Shown here one piece after another: positions 6,560-13,546 of a stretch of 13,546 bases of DNA. This DNA is from Candidatus Zhuqueibacterota bacterium (GTDB lineage: Bacteria; Zhuqueibacterota; Zhuqueibacteria; Thermofontimicrobiales; Thiofontviventaceae): the NCBI GenBank assembly GCA_014729735.1, contig WJJN01000462.1, positions 1-13,546 of the forward strand, in the 5' to 3' direction. A program made the translations under genes and the position numbers. The first letter of the stretch is position 1, and each line of letters starts with the position of its first letter. The notes beneath the pieces are model-generated. The model was given only the letters and a program-made list of their open reading frames with translations, had not been told where the DNA came from and did no database searches.

Positions 6560-7691
6560 TCAATTCGAAGTCAAAGTAATAACCGGCAACGAGGCATGTG
6601 CCGAAGGAGCATTGGCAGCGGGATTGCGATTTTTTGCCGGTTATCCGATTACGCCCTCTTCTGAAATAGCGGAAATCCTTTCGATGCGACTGCCGGCTGT
6701 TGGTGGCAAATTTATTCAAATGGAAGATGAGATCGGTGCGATGGGTGCTGTCATCGGCGCATCTTTAGTGGGCTCCAAGGCAATGACCGCGACGAGTGGT
6801 CCGGGATTTTCTTTGAAACAGGAAAATCTGGGCTACGCGGCGATGGCTGAAGTGCCCTGCGTTGTGGTCAATGTTATGCGAGGGGGACCGAGTACCGGGC
6901 TGCCAACTTTGCCTTCACAGAGCGATTTGATGCAAGCCCGCTGGGGTACGCACGGAGATCACCCGATTATTGCCCTGTGTCCGCATGGTGTTCGTGAAAC
7001 ATATGATTTGACCATCCGAGCCTTTAATCTATCTGAAAAATACCGCGTGCCGGTAATTTTGCTGCTCGATGAAATTATCGGGCATGTGAATGAAAAAGTT
7101 ATTTTCGATAAAAAGGAAAAATTCGAGTTGTGGCAGCGGGAAACGCCGGATGTTCCACCGGAAAATTATCTACCTTACAAATTCACGGAATCGGATGTTC
7201 CGCCAATGGTGAGTTTCGGGAAAGGATATCGATTCCACGTTACCGGGCTGGTGCACGATGAAACCGGATTTCCAACAAACAATTCAGAGCAGATCATCAA
7301 ATTTTTGCAGCGGCTGAACCGCAAGATTGATCGTTATGCAGATGATATCATTCAGGTTCATGAAGATTCGGAAGAGGGAGCAAAAATCGGACTTTTTGCA
7401 TTTGGTTCAACAGCCCGATCTGCTAAGAATGCCGTGAATCTTGCCCGGGAAAAAGGCGTGAAAATTAATTTCATTCGTCCGACTGTGTTATGGCCCTTCC
7501 CGCAAAAGCATGTTGCACGGCTGGCGGATCAGTGCGACTGCATAATTGTGCCGGAAATGAATCTTGGTCAAATGGCGCATGAGGTGGAATGGGCAAGCGC
7601 CGGAAAGACCGAAGTAATTAAAGTGAACAGAATCGATGGCGAGCCGATCCGCCCGTCGGAAATTCTTGATGCTATCATGGAGAGAGTTTAA
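6543..7691 (+). CDS. korA: 2-oxoglutarate:ferredoxin oxidoreductase, alpha subunit
   Basis: The 382-residue protein has the pyrimidine-binding domain of the 2-oxoacid:ferredoxin oxidoreductase family near the N-terminus (EGALAAGLRFFAGYPITPSS at 21-40, then the conserved MEDEIGAMGAVIGAS at 60-74 and SGPGFS at 85-90) and the PFOR domain II toward the C-terminus (about 280-380). The compact alpha lacks an attached gamma domain, matching the separate korC. The enzyme decarboxylates a 2-oxoacid with CoA to acyl-CoA, reducing ferredoxin, or runs in reverse to fix CO2. The start at 6543 is preferred over ATGs at 6447 and 6525 because AGGAAG (6531-6536) sits six bases upstream and the conserved region begins soon after. 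2-Oxoglutarate as substrate is the best match, but 2-oxoisovalerate or another 2-oxoacid is not excluded. Confidence 0.93.
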   Translation: MKQKNDQFEVKVITGNEACAEGALAAGLRFFAGYPITPSSEIAEILSMRLPAVGGKFIQMEDEIGAMGAVIGASLVGSKAMTATSGPGFSLKQENLGYAAMAEVPCVVVNVMRGGPSTGLPTLPSQSDLMQARWGTHGDHPIIALCPHGVRETYDLTIRAFNLSEKYRVPVILLLDEIIGHVNEKVIFDKKEKFELWQRETPDVPPENYLPYKFTESDVPPMVSFGKGYRFHVTGLVHDETGFPTNNSEQIIKFLQRLNRKIDRYADDIIQVHEDSEEGAKIGLFAFGSTARSAKNAVNLAREKGVKINFIRPTVLWPFPQKHVARLADQCDCIIVPEMNLGQMAHEVEWASAGKTEVIKVNRIDGEPIRPSEILDAIMERV

Positions 7692-8509
7692 TGTTAGATT
7701 ATAATAAATATTTGCGTCAACAAAAATTCCCATTGATCTGGTGTGCCGGTTGCGGCGATGGAATTGTGCTGAAATCCATGCTTCGGGCGATCGATAAGAT
7801 CGGATTGTCAAAGGACGAGATTTGCATGGTATCGGGAATTGGTTGTTCAAGTCGGTTGACGGGTTATGTGGATTTTAATACGCTGCATACCACGCACGGT
7901 CGCGCAATTGCTTTTGCAACCGGTGTAAAAATGGCAAAACCGGAAATGCATGTAATCGTTGTTACCGGAGATGGTGATGCGACTGCAATCGGCGGCAATC
8001 ATTATATTCATGCCGCACGCCGAAACATAGATATCTCGGTGATTCTTTTTAATAATAATATTTATGGAATGACAGGTGGGCAGGTATCGCCCACAACACC
8101 CATTGGTTCGCGGGCGAGTACGGCACCATTCGGTAATCCGGAAAATTCTTTTAATATTAGCGGGCTTGCAGAAGCTGCCGGTGCCAGTTTCGTGGCACGC
8201 GGCACTGTTCATGATGCGTTGATTTTGGACAAGTATATCGAGAAGGCAATCCGCAAAAAGGGATTTTCAGTGGTGGAAGTAATGACTCCTTGTCCAACTG
8301 CTTATGGGCGTCGCAACAGAATCGGAGATGGTGTTGCAATGATCAAAGATTTGAAAGAACACTCGGTTTCAGTCAGAAAGGCGTCCAAGATGAGCGAGGA
8401 AGAATTGAATGATAAAGTCGTCACCGGTATTCTGGTAGATCGTGAGAGACCGGAATACACAGATAATTATAATAAGCTAATTGAAAGAGTAAAGGGATCA
8501 AATTCATGA
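7691..8509 (+). CDS. korB: 2-oxoglutarate:ferredoxin oxidoreductase, beta (TPP-binding) subunit
   Basis: This 272-residue catalytic beta subunit has the thiamine diphosphate/Mg motif: GDGD at 93-96 and NNNIYGMTGGQ at 121-131. Cysteines C18 and C21 (WCAGCGDG), C52 (GIGCSSR) and C201 (TPCPT) match the four ligands of the subunit's own [4Fe-4S] cluster. THGRAIAFATGVK at 68-80 is also typical. The start codon shares its A with the TAA of korA (1-nt overlap), and GGAGAG at 7679-7684 gives good spacing. Length is normal for the family. It forms the active site together with KorA. Confidence 0.94.
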   Translation: MLDYNKYLRQQKFPLIWCAGCGDGIVLKSMLRAIDKIGLSKDEICMVSGIGCSSRLTGYVDFNTLHTTHGRAIAFATGVKMAKPEMHVIVVTGDGDATAIGGNHYIHAARRNIDISVILFNNNIYGMTGGQVSPTTPIGSRASTAPFGNPENSFNISGLAEAAGASFVARGTVHDALILDKYIEKAIRKKGFSVVEVMTPCPTAYGRRNRIGDGVAMIKDLKEHSVSVRKASKMSEEELNDKVVTGILVDRERPEYTDNYNKLIERVKGSNS

Positions 8510-9066
8510 GTTTCAGGTATGAAATCCGTCTAAGCGGCGAAGGCGGGCAAGGGCTTGTTCTTGCCGGTAAAATATTGGCAGAAGCGGCAGCAATTTATGA
8601 TGAAAAAAATGCGACACAAAGCCAGTCATACGGACCGGAAGCCCGCGGTGGAGCCAGCCGTTCAGAAGTTATTATTTCCGATGAAGACATTGATTATCCG
8701 AAAGCTGTGAATATCGACCTGCTGTTAGCTTTTACTCAGGAAGCCTGCAAACGCTACTACCACGATTTAAAGGAAAATGGCATTTTGCTCGGCGATTCCG
8801 AGGCGATTACGCAAGTACCGGAAGGCAAATTCCAGGTATATCGAGTTCCGATTATGGATATCGCCCGCAAGGAGGTTGGTAAAGTAATGGTAGCAAATAT
8901 CGTTGCTCTGGGTATAATCTCCTCACTGGTAAAAGTTATTTCCGAAGAAGCGATTGAAGCAGCAATACTTTCTCGCGTACCAAAAGGTACCGAAAATTTG
9001 AATTTAAAAGCATTTAAAATCGGTTTGGAAACCGGGAAGAATTTGCTCGTTAAAAGCGAAGCTTAA
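8506..9066 (+). CDS. korC: 2-oxoglutarate:ferredoxin oxidoreductase, gamma subunit
   Basis: The 186-residue protein of the pyruvate/ketoisovalerate oxidoreductase gamma family (POR domain) has the N-terminal GEGGQG loop at 11-16, which binds the CoA/nucleotide part, and SYGPEARGGASRSEV at 41-55, both hallmarks of the family. The ATG overlaps the korB TGA by four bases (ATGA), so translation is coupled. It completes a D-A-B-C operon. A 44-base gap to the next gene shows no hairpin terminator, so transcription may continue into the nucleotidyltransferase gene. Confidence 0.93.
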   Translation: MSFRYEIRLSGEGGQGLVLAGKILAEAAAIYDEKNATQSQSYGPEARGGASRSEVIISDEDIDYPKAVNIDLLLAFTQEACKRYYHDLKENGILLGDSEAITQVPEGKFQVYRVPIMDIARKEVGKVMVANIVALGIISSLVKVISEEAIEAAILSRVPKGTENLNLKAFKIGLETGKNLLVKSEA

Positions 9067-9110
9067 GCTCGCAGCGATGATCCTGTAACAGACTGATTTA
9101 ATTTGAATAC

Positions 9111-12074
9111 ATGCAACGACAGTTCAACAGATTAAAAGACCGGGTTAGCACGCTCAGTAACCACCATCAAAAATTTATTCGCGTTATTGAGAAATATGGT
9201 GAGCTACTGATCGACCGGCTCGAGGAAAAAGGACGTATTGAAAAAGTCCATCTTTGGAAGAAAGCGTATAATCTGTCCGAAGAGATGGATATCGTAGCCG
9301 ATGTTGCCCGGGATGAAAAAGAAAAAAGCATCTTTCTGGGCTGTTATTACGCGTTCCAAATCCTGCATATGAATCTGAATTCGGTGGATGTCCTGATGTG
9401 GAACCTCACCCGCACCGAAGACAAGATCCCTGTTTACAAGCAGTTTATGTTAGATGTCGGCAGGCAGTTCCGGTTGTTGACATCTGCCTACATGAAGAAA
9501 ATCATCGATTCTCATTTTTCCTCTGAAAATAGCTTTGAATATACCTTTTCCAGCGTTGGCAGCCTGGCACACCAGGATGATCTGGATGTAGGCATTATTG
9601 ATAATGGCAGCGGTCAGCGCGCTGAATTTAACAAAGCAATCGGTAAACTGCGCAACGAGATGCTGAAATGGGCGCTGGAAATGCACCTCTATCTTTCCGA
9701 ACACGTTGGAGAGCAGACGTTTTCGGCTTCCATCAATGAGTATCGTGACCTGCTGGATAAAGAGATCGGTGATTTCGTGATCATCAGCGAAATGCTGATG
9801 GCTGTTCCCATTTTAGGAAGCAACAGGCTGTTTTACGAATTCGTGCGCAAGGTAATCCGGCGCTATTATTTTCATCCGAACCGGGATAATATTTATCACG
9901 AAGGCTATATCCGCTCGATCATTGGGGAAGTACGATCGCTGCTAAGCCGCCAGATTCACGATGATATGCTTCATCTGAAAAATGATGGTTTGCGAATGTT
10001 GCTTGGTGTAATCCTGGCGGGACGCACCATCTTCCGTATCTACCACGGGAATCGCTGGGATGTGCTGGCGGTGTTGATGCAGCGCGATAGTCAGCGTAAA
10101 AGTCTGTACCAGGAACTGGAAAAAGCGGTTACCTTTCTCGAGGTCTTCCGGCATATGTATCAGTTGTTCGTCGCACAAGAAGAAGAAATCTATCTCGATG
10201 ATCCCAATGTGACCGAACAAATGGAACTGGTCGCCAGAACACTGGGGTACGACGATTTTGGAGCGATAAAAGCATGGGATCATCTATTGATTCATTATCA
10301 TGAAATCGTTCAACAGTCAAAGGAAGTTTCTGGCAAGTTATTGGAAGAAGTAACCCAGCACCTCAAATCCATCAGCATTTTCAATCCGATGATCAAGGGC
10401 ACGTGGGATAAAGATCCGTATCGCAGTTATCCCGGGAATGTTGCGATCGATTTCCTCAGAAAATCAGCATTCTTCAAATACAGTGAATTTTGGGACGACG
10501 TACTGGAAGCCATCGCGGACGATAAAAGTCACGTGCTGGTCAATTTTATCAACGATCTGTGCAAATTGAAGCCGCGCTATCAGGAATTGATAATCAAAAA
10601 ATACAGCGAAAGTTCGGAACGGTCTATCTATACGATGATCAACTTTCTCATCCAGTTATCCCGGAACAAACGCAAATATGATTGTGAGCACCTTTACGAA
10701 AGATTTAATCATTCATTTCTGCAGCAAATTTCTGAAAACGATGAACGCAGTATTCAACTCACGAAGGTCTTCAATCAATTTCCGGGGGTGATCAACGATT
10801 ATTTGTTGACTTTGGATGCGAAAGATCAGCAGCGATTCATGGGACTTTTGGATGGTGAACTATGGTCCAAAGAAGAATTTGCTTCAAAGAAAAGGCTGGT
10901 ATATTTATGCAAATTGCATTTTAGTAACAGTCATTATTTCAAACGTTTTTTTGTACGTGTTATTGGCAAGTATCCGGAGTATATTCAGTATTTACAGGAT
11001 GTAATCGCTTTGGAGCAGATTGCCAAAGGATTTCTGGGCAGTGTGGATAGCGTACAACCTTTCAAGGAGAAAAAGAAACAGCTCGGACATTATTACGATC
11101 TCGAGTTTTTAAGAATCGGACTGGAAACGATTCATGGTGCACCTATTGAAAAGATAAATGAGGAGTTTACTGAATTTTCTGATACATATTTGCAATCATT
11201 GTTTGATATTTGTAAAAAAAGCGTCGATGAACATATAGGAAAGAAGATTTCTACAAAAGATTTGTTCGCAGTTTTCGTCGCCGGTGGACATGCCCGGGAG
11301 CAGGCATTCGACGATGACTATGACATCATCATGTTTTTAAATGATACCGATGAAGAGATTAAAGAATATGTCACCAAGATCGTGATGAAAATGAACGCTG
11401 AAATTATCAAGCGCGGGATAATGCCGCATTATCGCTTTGCGAACATTTTTGGAGAATTTGTAACACTGCTGGACGAATTGGACGCGTATTTTGATGGGAA
11501 GGACGAAGACACCTTTATCGATAAATCACAAATACTTGGCGCCCGAATGATTGTCGGAAGCACGAAGTTCGAAAAATCATTTGCGGAACGTATTGTGAAA
11601 CCGCATATATTTTATAAACGGGAGAATTATATCGCGCCGATGATAGCGGAAATTGAAAGCAGGCATCGTCATAATCTAATTGATGATTCGAGCTATGCCA
11701 ATATAAAAGAGACCACAGGCGGATTACGAGATATTGAGATGGTCTTATTGATTTATAAAGCAAAATATGAATTAAGTGAACCAATTAACCGGAAGTTAGT
11801 TGAAAGTATTTATAAAATTGATCCATGCGATGATTTTAATTTTTTAATTAAAGCATCGAATTTTCTAAAAAACCTCCGTGATCTTTACCGGCTAACTGTG
11901 GCTGCAGAAGATGAATTGAATTTCGACTACTTAGATCGGGTAGCTCACATAATGGGATTCGAAAATTCACCATCATATCCTGCAGCACAGAAGTTAAAAG
12001 ACAAATATCTGGAATGCACGGAACAGGTAAGCTCGACCATTAATAAATTGATAGATAATATGAGGGTGTTATAG
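9111..12074 (+). CDS. GlnE/GlnD-like tandem nucleotidyltransferase, 987 residues
   Basis: A large cytosolic, mostly helical protein with two related halves. The C-terminal half (about 660-985) has a complete nucleotidyltransferase signature, GG at 725-726, nine residues, then D736-x-D738, plus AREQ at 728-731. It is preceded by FLRIGLETIHG at 666-676, which recalls the linker before the second GlnE domain, and followed by GGLRDIE at 870-876 and a tail with HIMGF at 946-950. The N-terminal half (about 120-412) aligns with it but is degenerate: GS at 150-151 has only five residues before D157-x-D159, and the GGLRDIE position reads DGLRMLLG (292-299). Bases for a 300-residue helical middle (413-660) match no family I know. 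There are no HD or ACT domains, so it is not a normal GlnD. Length and bipartite plan resemble GlnE, which adenylylates glutamine synthetase; the target here is unknown. The start has no clear Shine-Dalgarno site. Confidence 0.75.
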   Translation: MQRQFNRLKDRVSTLSNHHQKFIRVIEKYGELLIDRLEEKGRIEKVHLWKKAYNLSEEMDIVADVARDEKEKSIFLGCYYAFQILHMNLNSVDVLMWNLTRTEDKIPVYKQFMLDVGRQFRLLTSAYMKKIIDSHFSSENSFEYTFSSVGSLAHQDDLDVGIIDNGSGQRAEFNKAIGKLRNEMLKWALEMHLYLSEHVGEQTFSASINEYRDLLDKEIGDFVIISEMLMAVPILGSNRLFYEFVRKVIRRYYFHPNRDNIYHEGYIRSIIGEVRSLLSRQIHDDMLHLKNDGLRMLLGVILAGRTIFRIYHGNRWDVLAVLMQRDSQRKSLYQELEKAVTFLEVFRHMYQLFVAQEEEIYLDDPNVTEQMELVARTLGYDDFGAIKAWDHLLIHYHEIVQQSKEVSGKLLEEVTQHLKSISIFNPMIKGTWDKDPYRSYPGNVAIDFLRKSAFFKYSEFWDDVLEAIADDKSHVLVNFINDLCKLKPRYQELIIKKYSESSERSIYTMINFLIQLSRNKRKYDCEHLYERFNHSFLQQISENDERSIQLTKVFNQFPGVINDYLLTLDAKDQQRFMGLLDGELWSKEEFASKKRLVYLCKLHFSNSHYFKRFFVRVIGKYPEYIQYLQDVIALEQIAKGFLGSVDSVQPFKEKKKQLGHYYDLEFLRIGLETIHGAPIEKINEEFTEFSDTYLQSLFDICKKSVDEHIGKKISTKDLFAVFVAGGHAREQAFDDDYDIIMFLNDTDEEIKEYVTKIVMKMNAEIIKRGIMPHYRFANIFGEFVTLLDELDAYFDGKDEDTFIDKSQILGARMIVGSTKFEKSFAERIVKPHIFYKRENYIAPMIAEIESRHRHNLIDDSSYANIKETTGGLRDIEMVLLIYKAKYELSEPINRKLVESIYKIDPCDDFNFLIKASNFLKNLRDLYRLTVAAEDELNFDYLDRVAHIMGFENSPSYPAAQKLKDKYLECTEQVSSTINKLIDNMRVL

Positions 12075-12076
12075 GT

Positions 12077-12841
12077 ATGCGAGATGTACAGAATGAAGTC
12101 GATTATCGGAATTTGGAAATTGATAAAGTTGGTGTGAAGAATTTGCGTTATCCTATCGTTTTGTTGGACAAATATAATGATCAGCAACATACAATTGCGA
12201 CGATAAATATGTCAGTTAATTTACCACATCGTTTCCGCGGAACACACATGAGCCGTTTCATTGAAGTATTGAACAGACACCGCCGTGAAATTGATATCCA
12301 CCGGATGGGGGATATTATGAAGGAAATGAAAAAGGTATTGAACGCTGAATCCGCACACCTCGAACTTGAATTTCCCTATTTCATAGAAAAGCAGGCACCG
12401 GTTTCCGGGGCGAAATCTCTGATGGAGTACAAAGTCAAAATCATCGGTTCGCTGAATGATAAAATTACCATGACCATGGGCGTATCAGTCCCGGTTATTA
12501 CGCTGTGCCCCTGTTCTAAAGAAATATCCGAATACGGCGCGCACAACCAGCGCGGGGAAATTTACGTCCTGTTGCGCTTTAAAGGATTTTTATGGATTGA
12601 AGATGTCGTTGCAATGGTTGAAAACTGCGGCTCGGCGAAAATATATTCCCTGCTGAAACGGGAAGATGAAAAATACATCACCGAGCGCAGCTATGAAAAT
12701 CCGAATTTTGTTGAAGACGTGGTACGCAATGTCGCCGATAAATTCAATAAAAATGAGAATATCACCTGGTACCAGGTGGATGTTGTCAGCTTCGAGAGCA
12801 TTCATAATCATGATGCGTATGCATCGATTGTGAAGAATTAA
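12077..12841 (+). CDS. folE2: GTP cyclohydrolase IB (FolE2)
   Basis: The 254-residue protein has the signature of the type IB GTP cyclohydrolases (COG1469), TLCPCSKEISEYGAHNQRG at 142-160, with the conserved metal/active-site cysteine in CPCS and the histidine of GAHNQR. Further family features are SVNLPHRFRGTHMSRF at 46-61, an ENPNFVED stretch at 207-214 and ESIHNHDAYA near the end. The enzyme converts GTP to 7,8-dihydroneopterin triphosphate, the first step to folate and, through QueD, to queuosine. It replaces the zinc-dependent FolE and is often used under low zinc. The start lies two bases after the stop of the nucleotidyltransferase gene, with GAGGG about nine bases upstream inside that gene, so the two are almost certainly co-translated. 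No Zur-like operator was recognised. Confidence 0.93.
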   Translation: MRDVQNEVDYRNLEIDKVGVKNLRYPIVLLDKYNDQQHTIATINMSVNLPHRFRGTHMSRFIEVLNRHRREIDIHRMGDIMKEMKKVLNAESAHLELEFPYFIEKQAPVSGAKSLMEYKVKIIGSLNDKITMTMGVSVPVITLCPCSKEISEYGAHNQRGEIYVLLRFKGFLWIEDVVAMVENCGSAKIYSLLKREDEKYITERSYENPNFVEDVVRNVADKFNKNENITWYQVDVVSFESIHNHDAYASIVKN

Positions 12842-12855
12842 TGAAAACCAGACTG

Positions 12856-13012
12856 AGATTTGGAATTGTATCATAGGTCTGATTTTTTGTAAAATGTCAT
12901 TCCGGGCTTGTCCCGGAATCTCCTGATTAATTGTAACTTACGAGATTCCGGCATTCCGCTTTGCTCCAGCCGGAATGACATGACAATTGACTTTTGATAC
13001 ACCCCCAAATCT
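12856..13012. mobile_element. MITE-like palindromic element, copy B
   Basis: This 157-bp element has 18-bp imperfect terminal inverted repeats: 12856-12873 (agatttgg...tgtatca) and 12995-13012 (tgatac...ccaaatct), matching at 15 of 18 positions. Inside, a perfect 12-bp inverted repeat (12894-12905 with 12970-12981) encloses a second 10-bp pair (12913-12922 with 12942-12951). A further small stem is attccggg/cccggaat. It matches copy A at 648-835. No target-site duplication is clear and there is no coding capacity, so it would need a transposase supplied from elsewhere. It starts 15 bases after the folE2 stop and may fold in the transcript, acting as a 3' stabiliser or terminator. Confidence 0.75.
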
Positions 13013-13040
13013 TGCTGTTAATAAATTATATGTAAATCAA

Positions 13041-13076
13041 CCCTTGCGAAGGTTTCAAACCTTCGCAGGGGTTTTT
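13041..13076 (+). terminator. Strong hairpin with T run between folE2 and ndk
   Basis: Bases 13041-13055 (cccttgcgaaggttt) and 13057-13070 (aaaccttcgcaggg) form a long, almost perfect stem with one unpaired base and a minimal loop, followed by GTTTTT at 13071-13076. This fits a rho-independent terminator for the kor-folE2 transcript. It may also be a dispersed palindromic repeat that has taken on that job, since the arms are unusually symmetric. Confidence 0.55.
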
Positions 13077-13090
13077 CAAATACGTATTTC

Positions 13091-13114
13091 GTGCAATCGA
13101 TAAAGCGATTGCAC
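13091..13114. repeat. Perfect 9-bp hairpin in the ndk leader
   Basis: GTGCAATCG (13091-13099) and CGATTGCAC (13106-13114) are perfect inverted repeats around a six-base loop, and end about 18 bases before the ndk ribosome binding site. There is no T run in the plus direction. It could be a leader structure, a protein-binding palindrome, or another intergenic repeat. Confidence 0.5.
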
Positions 13115-13145
13115 TCCAAACATAAAAAAAACAGGAGAACTGAAC

Positions 13146-13546
13146 ATGGAACGAACGTTAGCGATTCTGAAACCGGATTGCGTCAGGAAAAATCTCATTG
13201 GAAAAGTAATCAAGCGAATGGAAGCCGAAGGCTTTAAAATTGTGGCAATGAAAATGGTGAAACTGAACTCCCGAACAGCAGGTGAATTTTATGCAGTGCA
13301 CAAAGAACGCCCGTTCTTTTACGATCTGGTGTCATTCATGACTTCCGGTCCCTGCGTGCCCATGGTGCTGGAAAAGGAAAATGCGATCCAGGATTTTCGA
13401 AAGTTCATCGGCGCCACCGACCCGGCGCAGGCAGACGAAGGCACGATCCGCAAATTATACGCGGACAGCAAGGAACAGAACATCGTCCACGGCTCCGACG
13501 CCCCGGAAACCGCGAAATTCGAAATCGGGCATTTCTTCTCGAATGC
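13146..13546 (+). CDS. ndk: Nucleoside-diphosphate kinase (3' end cut by window)
   Basis: The first 133 residues of nucleoside-diphosphate kinase are present; the family is usually about 137-150 long, so only a few residues are missing. Visible are the nucleotide-binding lysine in ILKPD (K9), the GATDPAQADEGTIR stretch at 89-102, and the active-site histidine H115 in NIVHGSD at 112-118, which carries the phosphate in the ping-pong transfer from ATP to other NDPs. AGGAG at 13133-13137 lies eight bases before the ATG. The enzyme is cytosolic and balances (d)NTP pools. It is separated from folE2 by a MITE-like element and hairpins, so it probably has its own transcript. Confidence 0.96.
   Translation, partial: MERTLAILKPDCVRKNLIGKVIKRMEAEGFKIVAMKMVKLNSRTAGEFYAVHKERPFFYDLVSFMTSGPCVPMVLEKENAIQDFRKFIGATDPAQADEGTIRKLYADSKEQNIVHGSDAPETAKFEIGHFFSN

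Noticed and set aside
9111..12074. Calling the 987-residue protein a standard GlnD uridylyltransferase or a standard GlnE
   Set aside because: HD and ACT domains of GlnD are absent, and the GlnE-type motifs are divergent, with the N-half motifs degenerate; only a GlnE/GlnD-like label is safe.

Overview
The window looks like chromosomal DNA from a bacterium of the FCB supergroup, possibly a KSB1- or Calditrichota-like lineage. This rests on three things. The first gene ends in a tail of the type IX secretion kind. A four-subunit 2-oxoacid:ferredoxin oxidoreductase indicates low-potential, probably anaerobic metabolism. The intergenic DNA is AT-rich and full of short palindromic repeats. The lineage call is inference; no rRNA, tRNA or other phylogenetic marker is present.

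Layout. Bases 1-105 are the 3' end of a secreted-protein gene. Bases 106-859 hold no convincing gene. They contain a 124-bp direct repeat in two copies (143-266, 504-627) and one copy of a MITE-like palindromic element (648-835). From 5604 down to 860, on the minus strand, lies a three-gene cluster: a GT4 glycosyltransferase, a UPF0104/LPG_synthase_TM flippase-like membrane protein, and a large fusion of a PHP phosphoesterase with a second GT4 glycosyltransferase. Together these suggest synthesis of a phospho-glycolipid or a similar envelope glycoconjugate. Bases 5605-6156 are an AT-rich divergent promoter region.

From 6157 to 12841, on the plus strand, runs a tightly packed series: a 44-residue zinc-ribbon protein too short for ordinary gene calling, korD-korA-korB-korC (2-oxoglutarate:ferredoxin oxidoreductase), a 987-residue GlnE/GlnD-like nucleotidyltransferase, and folE2 (zinc-type GTP cyclohydrolase IB). 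The kor genes overlap by 17, 1 and 4 nt. The nucleotidyltransferase gene starts 44 nt after korC, and folE2 starts 2 nt after its stop. A second copy of the MITE-like element (12856-13012) and two hairpins follow. The window ends inside ndk (nucleoside-diphosphate kinase).

The most unusual item is the 987-residue protein. Its two halves align with each other by eye, as in the bifunctional glutamine synthetase adenylyltransferase GlnE. The C-terminal half keeps a full nucleotidyltransferase motif and a GGLRDIE motif, while the N-terminal half has lost both. It sits directly behind the enzyme that turns over 2-oxoglutarate, the metabolite that PII/GlnD/GlnE-type systems read as the nitrogen signal. 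That makes a nitrogen/carbon regulatory role a testable idea. The PHP-GT4 fusion with its flippase and partner glycosyltransferase is the second most interesting unit.
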